Shown: positions 34,075 to 43,156, numbered from the stretch's first letter. The stretch: 64,000 nt of DNA from Streptomyces liliifuscus (GCF_016598615.1 NZ_CP066831.1:7006001-7070000), one strand, 5' to 3'. The notes: generated by a model from the letters alone, not told the origin. Made by a program: numbers and translations.

Positions 34075-35043
34075 TCAGACCTTCTCGTAGAACTCCCGCA
34101 CGCGGGCGTGCGCCAGGGCCGGGGCCCTCTCGTGGTCGAGTCCGAGGAGGGCTGATCCGAGGACCGGCCGGGCGGTGACGACGCGGGGTACGGCCTTGGG
34201 GGCGCGCTCGGCCAGCAGTTCCCTTATCCGGTCGTCGAGTTGGGGGTGGCGGGCGGCCAGGACGCCCCCGCCGAGCAGGACCGGGGTCTCCTCGTCGAGC
34301 AGGTCGAGCCGGGTCAGGGCGACGACCGACATGGACGTGACCTCGTCCGCGAGCCGGTCGACGAGCGCGCGGGCGACCGGGTCGCCGTCCGCCGCCGTGG
34401 CGAACAGGACCGGCGTCAGCTCGTGGCGCCGCGCGTGCTCGATGTGTTCCAGGTGCAGGGCCTCGATCAGCGCGTACATGGAGCCGAGGCCGAAGTGCGC
34501 GGGCAGGGTGCGGGCCAGCGCGGTCGGACCGCCCCGTCCGTCCTCGGCCCGCGCCCCGTGCCACAGGGCCTCCTCGGCCAGGCCCCAGCCCCCGCCCCAG
34601 TCACCGGAGATACGGCCGAGGGCGGGGAACCGGGCGACCCGGCCGTCGGGCCGCATGCCCACGCAGTTGATGCCCGCGCCGCACACCACGGCCACCCCGC
34701 GCGGCTCCTCCACACCGGCCCGCAGGATCGCGAAGGTGTCGTTGCGGACCTCCACGGTCGTGCCCCACGCGCGCGCGTGCAGCGCGGCTGCCAACTGCTC
34801 CTCCTCCACGGGCAGATCGGCGTTGGCCAGACACGCGGAGACATGGTTCACGGAGTCGACGCCCGCCGCGGCGAAGGCCCGGCCGACGGCGTCCGCGACC
34901 GTGTCGACCGCCTCCCGGACGCCGACGACGGGCGGCCGGAACCCGCCGGCGCGGGCCGTGGCGAGCACGCTCCCGTCGTCCGCCACGACCGCGACGTCGG
35001 TCTTGCTGTTCCCCGCGTCGACGGCGAGGACGGTTGCGGTCAC
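34075..35043 (-). CDS. csnK: BadF/N-acetylglucosamine-kinase type sugar kinase CsnK
   Basis: 322-residue ASKHA kinase. Phosphate-1 motif is VLAVDAGNSKTDVAVV at the N-terminus, and the phosphate-2/adenosine region (VVCGAGINCVG, RISGDWGGGWGLAEEAL, VLLGGGVLAARH) is intact. In the csnR-K operon of S. coelicolor (known to act in chitosan oligosaccharide utilisation) the kinase phosphorylates the imported sugar so that the GH4 enzyme can cut it. GTG 35043 overlaps the upstream csnH stop as GTGA. Last gene of the operon. Confidence 0.85.
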   Translation of the reverse strand: MTATVLAVDAGNSKTDVAVVADDGSVLATARAGGFRPPVVGVREAVDTVADAVGRAFAAAGVDSVNHVSACLANADLPVEEEQLAAALHARAWGTTVEVRNDTFAILRAGVEEPRGVAVVCGAGINCVGMRPDGRVARFPALGRISGDWGGGWGLAEEALWHGARAEDGRGGPTALARTLPAHFGLGSMYALIEALHLEHIEHARRHELTPVLFATAADGDPVARALVDRLADEVTSMSVVALTRLDLLDEETPVLLGGGVLAARHPQLDDRIRELLAERAPKAVPRVVTARPVLGSALLGLDHERAPALAHARVREFYEKV

Positions 35044-36305
35044 GCCCACGCGAGGTGCTCCCGGTTGTGCGCGATCAGCCGGTCGGTGAGGCCCTCGGCG
35101 TACGCGTACTGGCCCACGAGGGGGTGTGCGAGCAGCGCCCGGAACACCCGCTCGCGTCCGCCGCGCAGCGCGGCCTCCAGGGCCAGGTCCTCGTAGGCGG
35201 TGACGTTCGCCATCAGCCCCGCGTACAGCGGGTCCACCGGGGCCACCGGCAGCGGGGACGCCCCCGCGTGCCCGACCGCCGCCTGCACCTCGATCACGGC
35301 GTCGTCCGGCAGGAACGGCAGAGTCCCGCGGTTGTACGTGTTCACCACCTGGTACGTGCTCCCGCCCCCGCCCAGCAGCGACGCGGCGAGGTCCACGGCC
35401 GCCTCGGAGTAGTACGCCCCGCCCCTCCTGGCGAGCAGCTCCGGCTTCTCGTCGAGCTCCGGGTCGCCGTACATCTTCAGCAACTCCCGCTCCATCTCCG
35501 CCACTTCCGCGGCCCGCGACGGCTTCGTACCCAGTTCTCGTACGACCTCGTCGTGCGCGTAGAAGTAGCGCAGGTAGTAGGACGGGACGACGCCCAGCCG
35601 GTCGAGGAGCTCGTGCGGCATGCGCAGGGTGTCGGCGAGGGAGTCGCCGTGCTCGGCGAGCAGCTTGGGCAGGACGTTCTCGCCCTCGGGGCCGCCGAGC
35701 CGCACACCGGTCTCCCAGGTGAGGTGGTTGAGGCCCACATGGTCCAGGTGCACATCGCCGGGGGTGACGCCCAGCATTCCGGCGAACCTCCGCTGGAATC
35801 CGATCGCCACGTTGCACAGTCCGACCGCCTTGTGACCGGCCTGGAGCAGGGCGCGGGTCACGATGCCGACGGGGTTGGTGAAGTCGATGATCCAGGCGTC
35901 CGGGTTGGCACGCCGTACGCGCTCGGCGATGTCGAGCACCACCGGGACCGTGCGCAGCGCCTTGGCGAGGCCGCCGGCGCCGGTCGTCTCCTGGCCGACG
36001 CAGCCGCACTCCAGCGGCCAGGTCTCGTCCTCGTTGCGGGCGGCCTGTCCGCCGACGCGGAGCTGGAGCAGCACCGCGTCGGCGCCCTCGACACCCGCGT
36101 CGAGATCGTCGGTCGTGATGACACGCCCCGGGTGCCCCTGCTTGGCGAAGATGCGCCGGGCCAGACCGCCGACCAGTTCGAGACGGTCGAGGGCGGGGTC
36201 GACGAGCACCAGCTCCTCTATGGGCAGCGTGTCCCTCAGCCTCGCGAATCCGTCGATGAGTTCAGGGGTGTAGGTGGAGCCCCCGCCCACTACTGCGAGT
36301 TTCAT
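35040..36305 (-). CDS. csnH: GH4 family 6-phospho-glycosidase CsnH
   Basis: 421-residue NAD- and metal-dependent glycoside hydrolase of family GH4. Dinucleotide-binding motif VVGGGSTYTPELI at the start, metal/cysteine motif CNVAIGF at about residues 170-176, and VGLNHLTW with the metal histidine. FTNPVGIVT is the family's substrate-phosphate region, so the substrate is expected to be a phosphorylated disaccharide (glucosaminyl or cellobiose-like). Placed between the permease and kinase genes: import, phosphorylate, cleave. ATG 36305 is one base from the csnG stop. Confidence 0.9.
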   Translation of the reverse strand: MKLAVVGGGSTYTPELIDGFARLRDTLPIEELVLVDPALDRLELVGGLARRIFAKQGHPGRVITTDDLDAGVEGADAVLLQLRVGGQAARNEDETWPLECGCVGQETTGAGGLAKALRTVPVVLDIAERVRRANPDAWIIDFTNPVGIVTRALLQAGHKAVGLCNVAIGFQRRFAGMLGVTPGDVHLDHVGLNHLTWETGVRLGGPEGENVLPKLLAEHGDSLADTLRMPHELLDRLGVVPSYYLRYFYAHDEVVRELGTKPSRAAEVAEMERELLKMYGDPELDEKPELLARRGGAYYSEAAVDLAASLLGGGGSTYQVVNTYNRGTLPFLPDDAVIEVQAAVGHAGASPLPVAPVDPLYAGLMANVTAYEDLALEAALRGGRERVFRALLAHPLVGQYAYAEGLTDRLIAHNREHLAWA

Positions 36306-36306
36306 G

Positions 36307-37203
36307 TCAGCCCTTCACTCCGGTGAGCGTGACGCCCTCGACGAACGCCTTCTGCGCGAAGAAGAACACGAGGATCACGGGGGCCATGACCAGGACGGTC
36401 GCGGCCATCGTCAGATTCCAGTCGGTGTGGTGCGCGCCCTTGAAGGACTCCAGGCCGTAGCTCAGGGTCCAGGCGCCGGGATTCTCGGACGCGTAGATCT
36501 GTGGTCCGAAGTAGTCGTTCCAGGCGTAGAAGAACTGGAAGAGCGCGACGGCGGCGATGCCGGGCTTGGCCATCGGCAGGACGACCTTCAGCAGGGTCCT
36601 GAAGTCCCCGCAGCCGTCGACCTTCGCCGCGTCGATGTACTCGTTCGGGATCGTCATCAGGAACTGCCGCAGCAGGAAGATCGAGAACGCGTCCCCGAAC
36701 GCCATCGGGATGATCAGCGGCCACAGGGTGCCCGACAGATCCAGCTGCTTCGCCCAGAACAGGTACATCGGGATGATGATGACCTGCGGCGGCAGCATCA
36801 TCATGGAGATGACCAGCATCAACGACAGGTTCCGGCCACGGAAGCGGAACTTGGCGAGCGCGTACGCCACCGGAATGCTGGACACGACGGTCAGGACGGT
36901 GCCGGCACCCGCGTACAGAAGGGTGTTCTTCCACCAGGTGAGGAAGCCGGGCGTGTCGAAGACCTTCGTGTAGTTGCCCCACTCCCAGGTGTCCGGGATC
37001 AGATCCCTGGTGAGGGTCTGGTTGTCGCTCATCAGGGAGGTGAGGACGACGAACACGAAGGGCAGCACGAAGAACAGCGCGGCCGCGACGCCGAGCGCGT
37101 GCACGGCGATCCATTCGAGGAGCGCCTTGCGGCGGGCGGTCCGCTCGGCGGGTGTGACCGGCGGTGCCCCCAACTCCACGGGCTTGTCGAGTACTTGGGT
37201 CAT
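36307..37203 (-). CDS. csnG: Carbohydrate ABC transporter permease CsnG
   Basis: 298-residue MalG-type permease with six predicted helices. N-terminal Arg-rich tail, then AVHALGVAAALFFVLPFVFVV; the EAA loop (EYIDAAKVDGCGDFRTLLKVVLPMAKPGI) contacts the ATPase. It pairs with CsnF. No ATPase gene lies in this operon: Streptomyces sugar transporters commonly share the multipurpose ATPase MsiK. ATG 37203. Confidence 0.9.
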   Translation of the reverse strand: MTQVLDKPVELGAPPVTPAERTARRKALLEWIAVHALGVAAALFFVLPFVFVVLTSLMSDNQTLTRDLIPDTWEWGNYTKVFDTPGFLTWWKNTLLYAGAGTVLTVVSSIPVAYALAKFRFRGRNLSLMLVISMMMLPPQVIIIPMYLFWAKQLDLSGTLWPLIIPMAFGDAFSIFLLRQFLMTIPNEYIDAAKVDGCGDFRTLLKVVLPMAKPGIAAVALFQFFYAWNDYFGPQIYASENPGAWTLSYGLESFKGAHHTDWNLTMAATVLVMAPVILVFFFAQKAFVEGVTLTGVKG

Positions 37204-37206
37204 GGG

Positions 37207-38148
37207 TCAGTCACCTGCCTGGATGAGACCGCCCCGGCGCCGCATCAGGAACGCGGTGAACACCATGGACAGGGCGAACAGCACCAGCGCCACCACGCAC
37301 GCGGAGCCGTAGTCGAAGCGCTGGAAGCCGAGGTTGTAGACGAGCTGCGGCAGGGTGAGCGTCGACTTGTCGGGGTATCCCGGTTCGAACTGCTGGCCCG
37401 AGCCGCCGATGATCCCGGAGGCGACCTTCCCCGCGACGAGTGGCTGTGTGTAGTACTGCATCGTCTGGATCACGCCGGTGACCACCGCGAACATGACGAT
37501 GGGCGAGATGTTCGGCAGCGTCACGAACCGGAACCGGTGCCAGGCGGACGCGCCGTCCAGCTCGGCGGCCTCGTACTGCTCCTTCGGTACGTCGAGCAGC
37601 GCGGCCATGAAGATGACCATCAGGTCGCCGACGCCCCAGAGGGCCAGCATGGTGAGGGCGGGTTTGGACCACGCGGCGTCCGTGAACCAGCCGGGCGTCG
37701 GCAGTCCGAGGTCGCCGAGGACCGAGTTGACCGGCCCGGTGCCCGGGTTGAGCAGGAAGACGAAGGCCAGCGTCGCCGCGACGGGCGGCGCGAGGTAGGG
37801 CAGGTAGAAGAGCGTGCGGAACACACCCGTGCCCGTCTTGATCTTCGTGATCAACAGGCCGATGCCCAGGCCGAACGCGACCCGGAGGGTGACCATGACG
37901 AGCACCAGCCACAGGGTGTTGCGCAGCGCGGGCCAGAACATGGGGTAGTCGTTGAAGACGTAGTTCCAGTTCTCCAGACCCCTGAACTCGGGGACACCGA
38001 AGCCGTCGTACTTCATGAACGAGAAGTACACGGTCGAGATCAGCGGATACGCGAAGAAAACGCTGAAGCCGATCAGCCACGGCGACATGAAGGCGGCCGT
38101 GCGAAGCGCCGACCGGCGGCGCTTCGCACGCAGAGTGAGCGTGGACAT
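37207..38148 (-). CDS. csnF: Carbohydrate ABC transporter permease CsnF
   Basis: 313-residue MalF-type permease. Six helices including LIGFSVFFAYPLISTVYFSF, LRNTLWLVLVMVTLRVAFGLGIGLL and CVVALVLFALSMVFTAFL; EAA loop EQYEAAELDGASAWHRFRFVTLPNISPI. Three-base gap to csnG; ATG 38148. Acts with CsnG and the lipoprotein CsnE to import chitosan-derived oligosaccharides. Confidence 0.9.
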   Translation of the reverse strand: MSTLTLRAKRRRSALRTAAFMSPWLIGFSVFFAYPLISTVYFSFMKYDGFGVPEFRGLENWNYVFNDYPMFWPALRNTLWLVLVMVTLRVAFGLGIGLLITKIKTGTGVFRTLFYLPYLAPPVAATLAFVFLLNPGTGPVNSVLGDLGLPTPGWFTDAAWSKPALTMLALWGVGDLMVIFMAALLDVPKEQYEAAELDGASAWHRFRFVTLPNISPIVMFAVVTGVIQTMQYYTQPLVAGKVASGIIGGSGQQFEPGYPDKSTLTLPQLVYNLGFQRFDYGSACVVALVLFALSMVFTAFLMRRRGGLIQAGD

Positions 38149-38153
38149 CGGTG

Positions 38154-39482
38154 CTACTTCGCCTGCTCGATGTCACGGTCGATCTGGTCGGCCGTCTTCT
38201 TCAGACCGGCCTTCAGGTCCTTCGCCTTGCCGGACTCGTACTGGTAGCCGAAGTCCTGGAGGGTCGTCTGGTACGTCGAGCCGTTGACGGACGCCGGCGG
38301 GGTGTTGGAGTGCGGGTTCTGCGCGATGTCCAGGAAGGTCTTGAAACCGGGGTCGACCGTCAGGTCGGGCGACTTCAGCGCGGCGAACGTGGACGGCACG
38401 TTGTGGATGGCGTTGGCGAAGGCGACGACGGCCGCGGTGTCGGTCGTCATGTACTTCACCAGCTCCCAGGCCGCGTTCTGCTTCTTGCTCTGCGGCGCGA
38501 TCCCCATGATCGTGCCGGAGAGGAAGCCCTTGCCGTACTCGTCGACCTCGTCGTCGGCGACGGGCATGGGAGCCGTGCCGATGTCGAACTTCACGCCCGC
38601 GTCCTTGGCCATCCCGAGCCGCCACTCGCCGTCGAGCTGCATGGCCACCTGGCCGGTCTGGAAGGGGTGCTTGGCGCCCCACTCGTCGCCGAACGTGTTG
38701 CGGTACTTCTCCAGCTTCTGGAAGCCGCCGAGGCCCTCGACGAGCTTCTTCTGGTACGTGAACATCTCGGCGAAGGCCGGGTCCTCGGCGATGCTGGACT
38801 TGCCGTCCTTGTCGAAGTAGGCGTGGTCCCACTGCGACATGTAGTGGTCCACGACGGTCTCGTAGCCGTGGTAGTTCGGCATGAAGCCGAGCTGCTCGTA
38901 CGAGTCGCCCTTGGACTTCGTCAGCTTCTTGGCGACCTCGGTGAACTCGGACCACGTCTTCGGCGGCGCCTTGATGCCCGCCTTCTCGAACGCGTCCTTG
39001 TTGTAGTAGAGGCCGTACGCGTCGCCCAGCAGCGGCATCGCGCAGCGCGTGCCCTCGAACTGGGTGTACTCCAGCATCGGCTTGGGGATGATCTTGTCGA
39101 GGTCGAGCTTCGACTTCTCGATGAACGGCTTGAGGTCGGCGAAGGCGCCGGACGAACAGAACTTGCCGATGTTGGACGTGGTGAACGACGACACCACGTC
39201 CGGGCCCTTGGAACCACCCGCGCGCAGCGCCTGGTTGAGCTTGTCGTCGTTGATGTTGCCGACGACCTTCACCTTGATGTTGGGGTGTTCCTTCTCGAAC
39301 CGGTCGATGTTCGCCTGGATGGCCTTGACCTCGGCGGGAGCGCTCCAGCCGTGCCAGAACGTGATCGTGGTCGACGCGTTCGGGTCGTCCGTGGCGCCGG
39401 TGTCCGACTGGCCGGTGCAGGCGGTGGTGAGAAGGGCTATCGAGGCGGCGGCGAGCACCGCTTTCCTGGGCATTCCGGGCAT
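38154..39482 (-). CDS. csnE: Sugar-binding lipoprotein CsnE
   Basis: 442-residue extracellular solute-binding protein, family 1. Signal peptide with lipobox LLTTAC at residues 17-22, then the binding domain beginning TTITFWHGWSAPAEVKAIQ. The mature part has features of oligosaccharide receptors (aromatic GFMPNYHGYETVVDHYMSQW and GKGFLSGTIMGIAP). ATG 39482 has CAGGGAGA 8 bases ahead. In the S. coelicolor csn operon it is the receptor for chitosan oligosaccharides. Confidence 0.92.
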   Translation of the reverse strand: MPGMPRKAVLAAASIALLTTACTGQSDTGATDDPNASTTITFWHGWSAPAEVKAIQANIDRFEKEHPNIKVKVVGNINDDKLNQALRAGGSKGPDVVSSFTTSNIGKFCSSGAFADLKPFIEKSKLDLDKIIPKPMLEYTQFEGTRCAMPLLGDAYGLYYNKDAFEKAGIKAPPKTWSEFTEVAKKLTKSKGDSYEQLGFMPNYHGYETVVDHYMSQWDHAYFDKDGKSSIAEDPAFAEMFTYQKKLVEGLGGFQKLEKYRNTFGDEWGAKHPFQTGQVAMQLDGEWRLGMAKDAGVKFDIGTAPMPVADDEVDEYGKGFLSGTIMGIAPQSKKQNAAWELVKYMTTDTAAVVAFANAIHNVPSTFAALKSPDLTVDPGFKTFLDIAQNPHSNTPPASVNGSTYQTTLQDFGYQYESGKAKDLKAGLKKTADQIDRDIEQAK

Positions 39483-39564
39483 GGCGAAGTCTCCCTGGGG
39501 CGGGACGGGGTGGTGTGGGACGGGATGTGTACGGAGATGTGCGGGGAGGCGTGCGGGGTCGGGC

Positions 39565-40788
39565 TCAGCGCGAGGTGTCGAAGGCCTCGTCGCGGGTGGC
39601 CGCGAGCGCGCTCTCCAACGCGCCGCGCAGCACGGGGTGTTCGTCGACGTCGCCGACCACGAGGCGCGGCCGGGATGCGGCCAGCTCCTCCAGCTCGGCC
39701 TGCACCAGGGCGCGCAGCAGTTCGCCGCCCCTGGTGAGCGAGGCCCCGCTGAGGACGACGAGTTCGGGGTCGAGGACGGAGACGAGCGAGGCGAGACCGG
39801 TGGCGAGCCCCGTCGCGTACGTCTCCAGGAGCTGCCGGTGGGCCCCCGCGTTGATGTCCGCCGCCTGCTCGACGAGCGAGGCGGCGACTTCGGCGTACGG
39901 CCCGGTGGGCAGGGGCTGGATGCCGAGTTCGCGGGCCAGTTTCGGGATGGCCTGGGAGCCGGCCAGCTCCTGGTAGCCGCCGCTGTTGGCCTTGGTGACG
40001 TGCCGGACGAGCGGCGCGCCGGGTACGGGGAGGAAGCCGACCTCGCCCGCGCCGCCGGTCCAGCCGCGGTGCAGGCGTCCGCCGAGGACGAGCGCGGCAC
40101 CGAGACCGCCCTCGTTCCACAGCAGGACGAAGTCCTCGTGGCCCCGGGCCGCACCGAGCCGCTGCTCGGCTATGGCGACGAGGTTGACGTCGTTCTCGTA
40201 CTCGACGGGCATCGGCAGTGCGGCCGCGAGCTCGTCGAGCAGGGCGGGGGAGTGCCACCCGGGAAGGTGGGAGGCGTAGCGCAGCCGTCCCGTGTTGGGG
40301 TCGAACGCGCCGGGGGTGCCGATGACGAGCCGCTGGATGTCGGCCCGGACCAGCCCCGCCGCCTTCACCGCGCCGTCGAGGGCGTCGGTGACCTGCCGTA
40401 CGACGGTCTGGCCGGCGCGACGGCCGGGGGTGAGCAGTTCGTACTCTCCCACCGTCCGCCCCGTCACATCGGCGACGGCGGCGAGGATCCGCTCGGGCGT
40501 CACGTCGAGACCGGCGGCGTAGGCGGCGGCCGGGTTCACCGCGTACAGCTGTGCGTTGGGCCCCGGCCGGCCCTCGCTGGTGCCGGTGACGAGGACGAGC
40601 CCCGCCGCCTCCAGCCGGGCCAGCAGCTGCGAAGCGGTCGGCTTCGACAGGCCGGTCAGCTTGCCGATCCGGGTCCGGGACAACGGCCCGTGCTCCAGCA
40701 GGAGATCGAGTGCGGCACGGTCGTTCATGGCGCGCAGAACGCGAGGGGTGCCCGGCGTACCGGCGGTTCCTGCCATGAGAGTCGACAC
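39565..40788 (-). CDS. csnR: ROK-family transcriptional repressor CsnR
   Basis: 407 residues. Winged-helix DNA-binding domain (RTRIGKLTGLSKPTASQLLARLEAAGLV) at about residues 35-70, then the ROK sugar-binding fold with VIGTPGAFDPNTG, GLGAALVLGG and the ASLVSVLDPELVVLSGASL region. The zinc cluster typical of ROK kinases (CxCGxxGC) is absent, as expected for a ROK repressor that does not phosphorylate. CsnR represses the operon and chitosanase genes in S. coelicolor, released by glucosamine oligomers. GTG 40788 chosen (AAAGG ahead); ATG 40776 is a shorter option. First gene of the operon, autoregulated through the operator upstream. Confidence 0.9.
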   Translation of the reverse strand: MSTLMAGTAGTPGTPRVLRAMNDRAALDLLLEHGPLSRTRIGKLTGLSKPTASQLLARLEAAGLVLVTGTSEGRPGPNAQLYAVNPAAAYAAGLDVTPERILAAVADVTGRTVGEYELLTPGRRAGQTVVRQVTDALDGAVKAAGLVRADIQRLVIGTPGAFDPNTGRLRYASHLPGWHSPALLDELAAALPMPVEYENDVNLVAIAEQRLGAARGHEDFVLLWNEGGLGAALVLGGRLHRGWTGGAGEVGFLPVPGAPLVRHVTKANSGGYQELAGSQAIPKLARELGIQPLPTGPYAEVAASLVEQAADINAGAHRQLLETYATGLATGLASLVSVLDPELVVLSGASLTRGGELLRALVQAELEELAASRPRLVVGDVDEHPVLRGALESALAATRDEAFDTSR

Positions 40789-40850
40789 CTGCCTTTCGGC
40801 TGCACAGCTTCCCAGTGGTGCCGCCGTGAAGTCCACCGCGGAATCACTGT

Positions 40851-40865
40851 TAGGAAACTTTCCTA
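40851..40865 (-). promoter_or_regulatory. CsnR operator palindrome
   Basis: Perfect 15-base inverted repeat TAGGAAA-C-TTTCCTA centred 70 bases upstream of the csnR start. CsnR operators in Streptomyces have this type of AGGAAA/TTTCCT palindrome. It should overlap the csnR promoter on the minus strand. Confidence 0.85.
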
Positions 40866-40959
40866 TCGGTGGGAGGAAGGTAGGCCCGGGGTGGGGGACG
40901 CGTCAATACCGGCCACTGGCGGGCAATGAAGTCGTTACCCGGCGGACGGTGAGGGGACA

Positions 40960-41072
40960 CGCGCGTGGGGCGACAGCGGGAGCGATGCACGTGTGGGGCG
41001 GCGCCCGGAGCGACACGCGTGTGGGCGGCGCCCGGAGCGACATGTGTGTGGGGCGGCACCCGGAGTGATCCG
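40960..41072 (+). repeat. Four tandem copies of a 27-29-bp repeat
   Basis: Units contain GTG(T)GGGGCGGC then (G/A)CCCGGAGYGAYA; the core GGGCGGCGCCCGGAGCGACA is repeated with spacing 27-29. The array sits in the gap between csnR and the mscS-like gene and its last unit forms part of a terminator hairpin. Non-coding. An adjacent G-rich arc at 40930-40960 (GGGGACACGCGCG) is similar but degenerate. Confidence 0.7.
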
Positions 41073-41085
41073 GATGCCGCCCCAC
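41053..41085 (-). terminator. Hairpin terminator of the mscS-like gene
   Basis: Stem GGGGCGGC with GCCGCCCC around an inner CCGG/CCGG pairing, lying 34 bases downstream of the minus-strand mscS-like stop. Uses the last repeat copy as its left arm. Confidence 0.65.
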
Positions 41086-41118
41086 GGAGGCCGTGCGCGT
41101 ATGAGAAAGGTCTCGCCC

Positions 41119-42198
41119 CTACTTCGTCACATTCGTCGGGACCGCCGCCGGAGCTATGGGGGACGCCGTCTGCGACTGGGGGGACGCGGAGTTGGAGTAG
41201 GCCGACGGGGCCGCCATGCCCGCCGTCGGATCGGGGGCCGTGTCCTCGTCCAGCTGGGTGGGGAGGCCGCCGACGATACGGATACCGGCCGCGTCCAGCG
41301 CGTGCTTGATGCGCCAGCGCAGTTCGCGCTCCACGCTGAGCGCCTTGCCCGGCATCGTCTTCGCGGAGACGTGGACGACCATCGAGTCGAGCAGGACGCT
41401 GTCGAGGCCGAGAACCTCGATGGGGCCCCAGAGGCGTTCGTTCCAGGGCTCGGCCTTGCTCATGTCCTCGCCGACCTGGTTGAGGAGGGTCTTCACCCGG
41501 TCCAGGTTCTCCGAGGGGTGGACCGTCACGTCGACACCGGCCGTGGCCCAGCCCTGGGAGAGGTTGCCGATGCGCTTGACCTCGCCGTTTCGGACGTACC
41601 AGATCTCGCCGTTGTCGCCGCGGAGCTTGGTGACGCGCAGGCCCACCTCGATGACCTCGCCGGAGGCCACGCCCGCGTCGACCGTGTCGCCGACGCCGTA
41701 CTGGTCCTCCAGGATCATGAAGACGCCGGAGAGGAAGTCCGTGACCAGGTTGCGGGCGCCGAAACCGATGGCCACGCCCGCCACACCCGCGGAGGCCAGC
41801 AGCGGGGCCAGGTTGATCTCGAACGTGCCGAGGATCATCAGCGCGGCCGTACTCATGATCGCGAAGGACGCGACCGAGCGGAGCACCGAACCGATGGCCT
41901 GGGAGCGCTGGCGGCGGCGCTCGACATTGACCAGGAGGCCGCCGAGGGCCGTCCCGTCGACCGCCTGGGCCGTACGGTTCATGCGGTCTATGAACTTCGT
42001 GATGGTCCGCCGTATGACCACTCTCAGCACGGCCGCTATCACCAGGATCAGCAGCACGCGCAGGCCGATGCTGAGCCATGTGGACCAGTTCTGCTCGACC
42101 CAGCTCGCGGCGTTCGTCGCGCCTTCCTGGGCGTCCTGGAGCGTTGGCGACGTCGGTTCCTCGGTGGGATCGGCGGCCGACAGGACGGACAAGAACAC
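41119..42198 (-). CDS. Small-conductance mechanosensitive channel (MscS family)
   Basis: 359 residues, longer than E. coli MscS (286). N-terminal tail and helix (LSIGLRVLLILVIAAVLRVVI), second helix, then the pore helix ASAGVAGVAIGFGARNLVTDFLSGVFMILEDQYGVGD, the family signature, and the beta domain (IEVGLRVTKLRGDNGEIWYVRNGEVKRIGNLSQGWATAGVDV). The C-terminus is a Pro/Ser/Ala-rich tail. Opens under hypo-osmotic tension. GTG 42198 with GGAGGT 8 bases upstream. Not in an operon. Confidence 0.9.
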   Translation of the reverse strand: MFLSVLSAADPTEEPTSPTLQDAQEGATNAASWVEQNWSTWLSIGLRVLLILVIAAVLRVVIRRTITKFIDRMNRTAQAVDGTALGGLLVNVERRRQRSQAIGSVLRSVASFAIMSTAALMILGTFEINLAPLLASAGVAGVAIGFGARNLVTDFLSGVFMILEDQYGVGDTVDAGVASGEVIEVGLRVTKLRGDNGEIWYVRNGEVKRIGNLSQGWATAGVDVTVHPSENLDRVKTLLNQVGEDMSKAEPWNERLWGPIEVLGLDSVLLDSMVVHVSAKTMPGKALSVERELRWRIKHALDAAGIRIVGGLPTQLDEDTAPDPTAGMAAPSAYSNSASPQSQTASPIAPAAVPTNVTK

Positions 42199-42473
42199 GG
42201 CAGGTACCTCCAGGCGTAGCGGTCCGCCCGTGGCAGGGACATCGGGATGGGGACACCGACGGGCAGAACCACCACACTAACGGGGCACCATGTGTGGATC
42301 GTTGCAATGTTCGAGGGAGAGACTGTGCTCACCTGGGGATGAAGAAGATGTGGTCGAAAACACTCCCAGCCCGTTACCGGGACATGGTGGCGCTTCCACC
42401 AGGCATGAGGGGAGACTGACTACAGATCGTCCCGGCGCGAGCCACGCGCCGCCGGCGTACAAGGAGGCCATCC
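42199..42473. other. Divergent intergenic region (mscS-like / HNH)
   Basis: 275 bases, with the mscS-like promoter to the left and the HNH gene promoter to the right. An AT-richer section at 42285-42365 is the likely site of both. No operator, RNA or small ORF with a ribosome site was found. Confidence 0.5.
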
Positions 42474-43010
42474 GTGCCGCATGTCCTGGTCCTCAACGCG
42501 TCGTACGAGCCCCTCGGCGTCGTACCGCTCCGCCGCGCGCTCGTCCTCGTCCTCGAGAACAAGGCTGTCTGCCTCGAGGAATCCGGCGCCTTTATGCATA
42601 GTGCAACCGTTACTGTCCCCGCACCCAGCGTGGTCCGGCTGAAGAGGTTCGTACGGGTCCCTTACCGGGGGCCCGTTCCGCTGACCCGTCGGGCGCTCTT
42701 CGCCCGCGACGGCGGCCGGTGCATGTATTGCGGTGGCGTCGCAACCAGCGTCGACCACGTCATCCCGCGCAGCCGCGGGGGTCAGCACGTCTGGGACAAC
42801 GTGGTGGCGTCCTGCCGCCGCTGCAACCACGTCAAGGCCGACCGTCACCTGGTCGAGATCGGCTGGCGCCTGCGCCATAAACCGGCCCCGCCGACGGGGC
42901 TCGCTTGGCGCATCATCGGAACCGGGCATAGGGACCCGCGCTGGCTGCCATACCTGCAGCCGTACGGCGCGGAGGACGCGATGGCCCGGATCGACGGCAT
43001 TTCCGCCTGA
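42474..43010 (+). CDS. HNH endonuclease
   Basis: 178 residues. Zinc pair CMYC...CRRC bracket the beta-beta-alpha HNH motif VDHVIPRSRGGQHVWDNVVASCRRCNHVKADR (residues about 80-125), fully intact. The N-terminal half (VLVLNASYEPLGVVPLRRALVLVLENKAV) is the conserved actinobacterial leader domain of this solo HNH group (McrA-like class). Substrate unknown; genes like this are conserved in housekeeping positions and likely act in DNA repair rather than in a mobile element. GTG 42474 has AAGGAGG at 42461-42467. Confidence 0.92.
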   Translation: MPHVLVLNASYEPLGVVPLRRALVLVLENKAVCLEESGAFMHSATVTVPAPSVVRLKRFVRVPYRGPVPLTRRALFARDGGRCMYCGGVATSVDHVIPRSRGGQHVWDNVVASCRRCNHVKADRHLVEIGWRLRHKPAPPTGLAWRIIGTGHRDPRWLPYLQPYGAEDAMARIDGISA

Positions 43011-43080
43011 CGATCCGGGCCTTCGTCTTGCCCTGTGCGAGCCGGTTCCGCTTCTTTCGCGCGGGCCGGTTCGCCGCCTT

Positions 43081-43126
43081 TTCCGGCTCTCCGGGAAGTC
43101 CCCTCGTGCCTCCCGGAGAACCGGAA
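43081..43126. terminator. Bidirectional terminator between HNH and ABC operon
   Basis: Interrupted inverted repeat: TTCCGG-C-TCTCCGGGA on the left and TCCCGGAGA-A-CCGGAA on the right, with a 14-base loop. One bulge position in a 15-bp stem. Lies in the gap of convergent genes. Confidence 0.75.
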
Positions 43127-43156
43127 ATCCGTTCTGCGCCCGGTGGCCCGGGGCGG

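Noticed and set aside
34075..36009. 644-aa frame joining csnK with upstream sequence
   Set aside because: It lies in a different frame over csnH; the kinase starts at GTG 35043 as its phosphate-1 motif begins the protein there.
40960..41072. Replication or plasmid iterons
   Set aside because: Only four short repeats in a chromosomal gap, next to a terminator, with no rep gene or AT-rich unwinding region.
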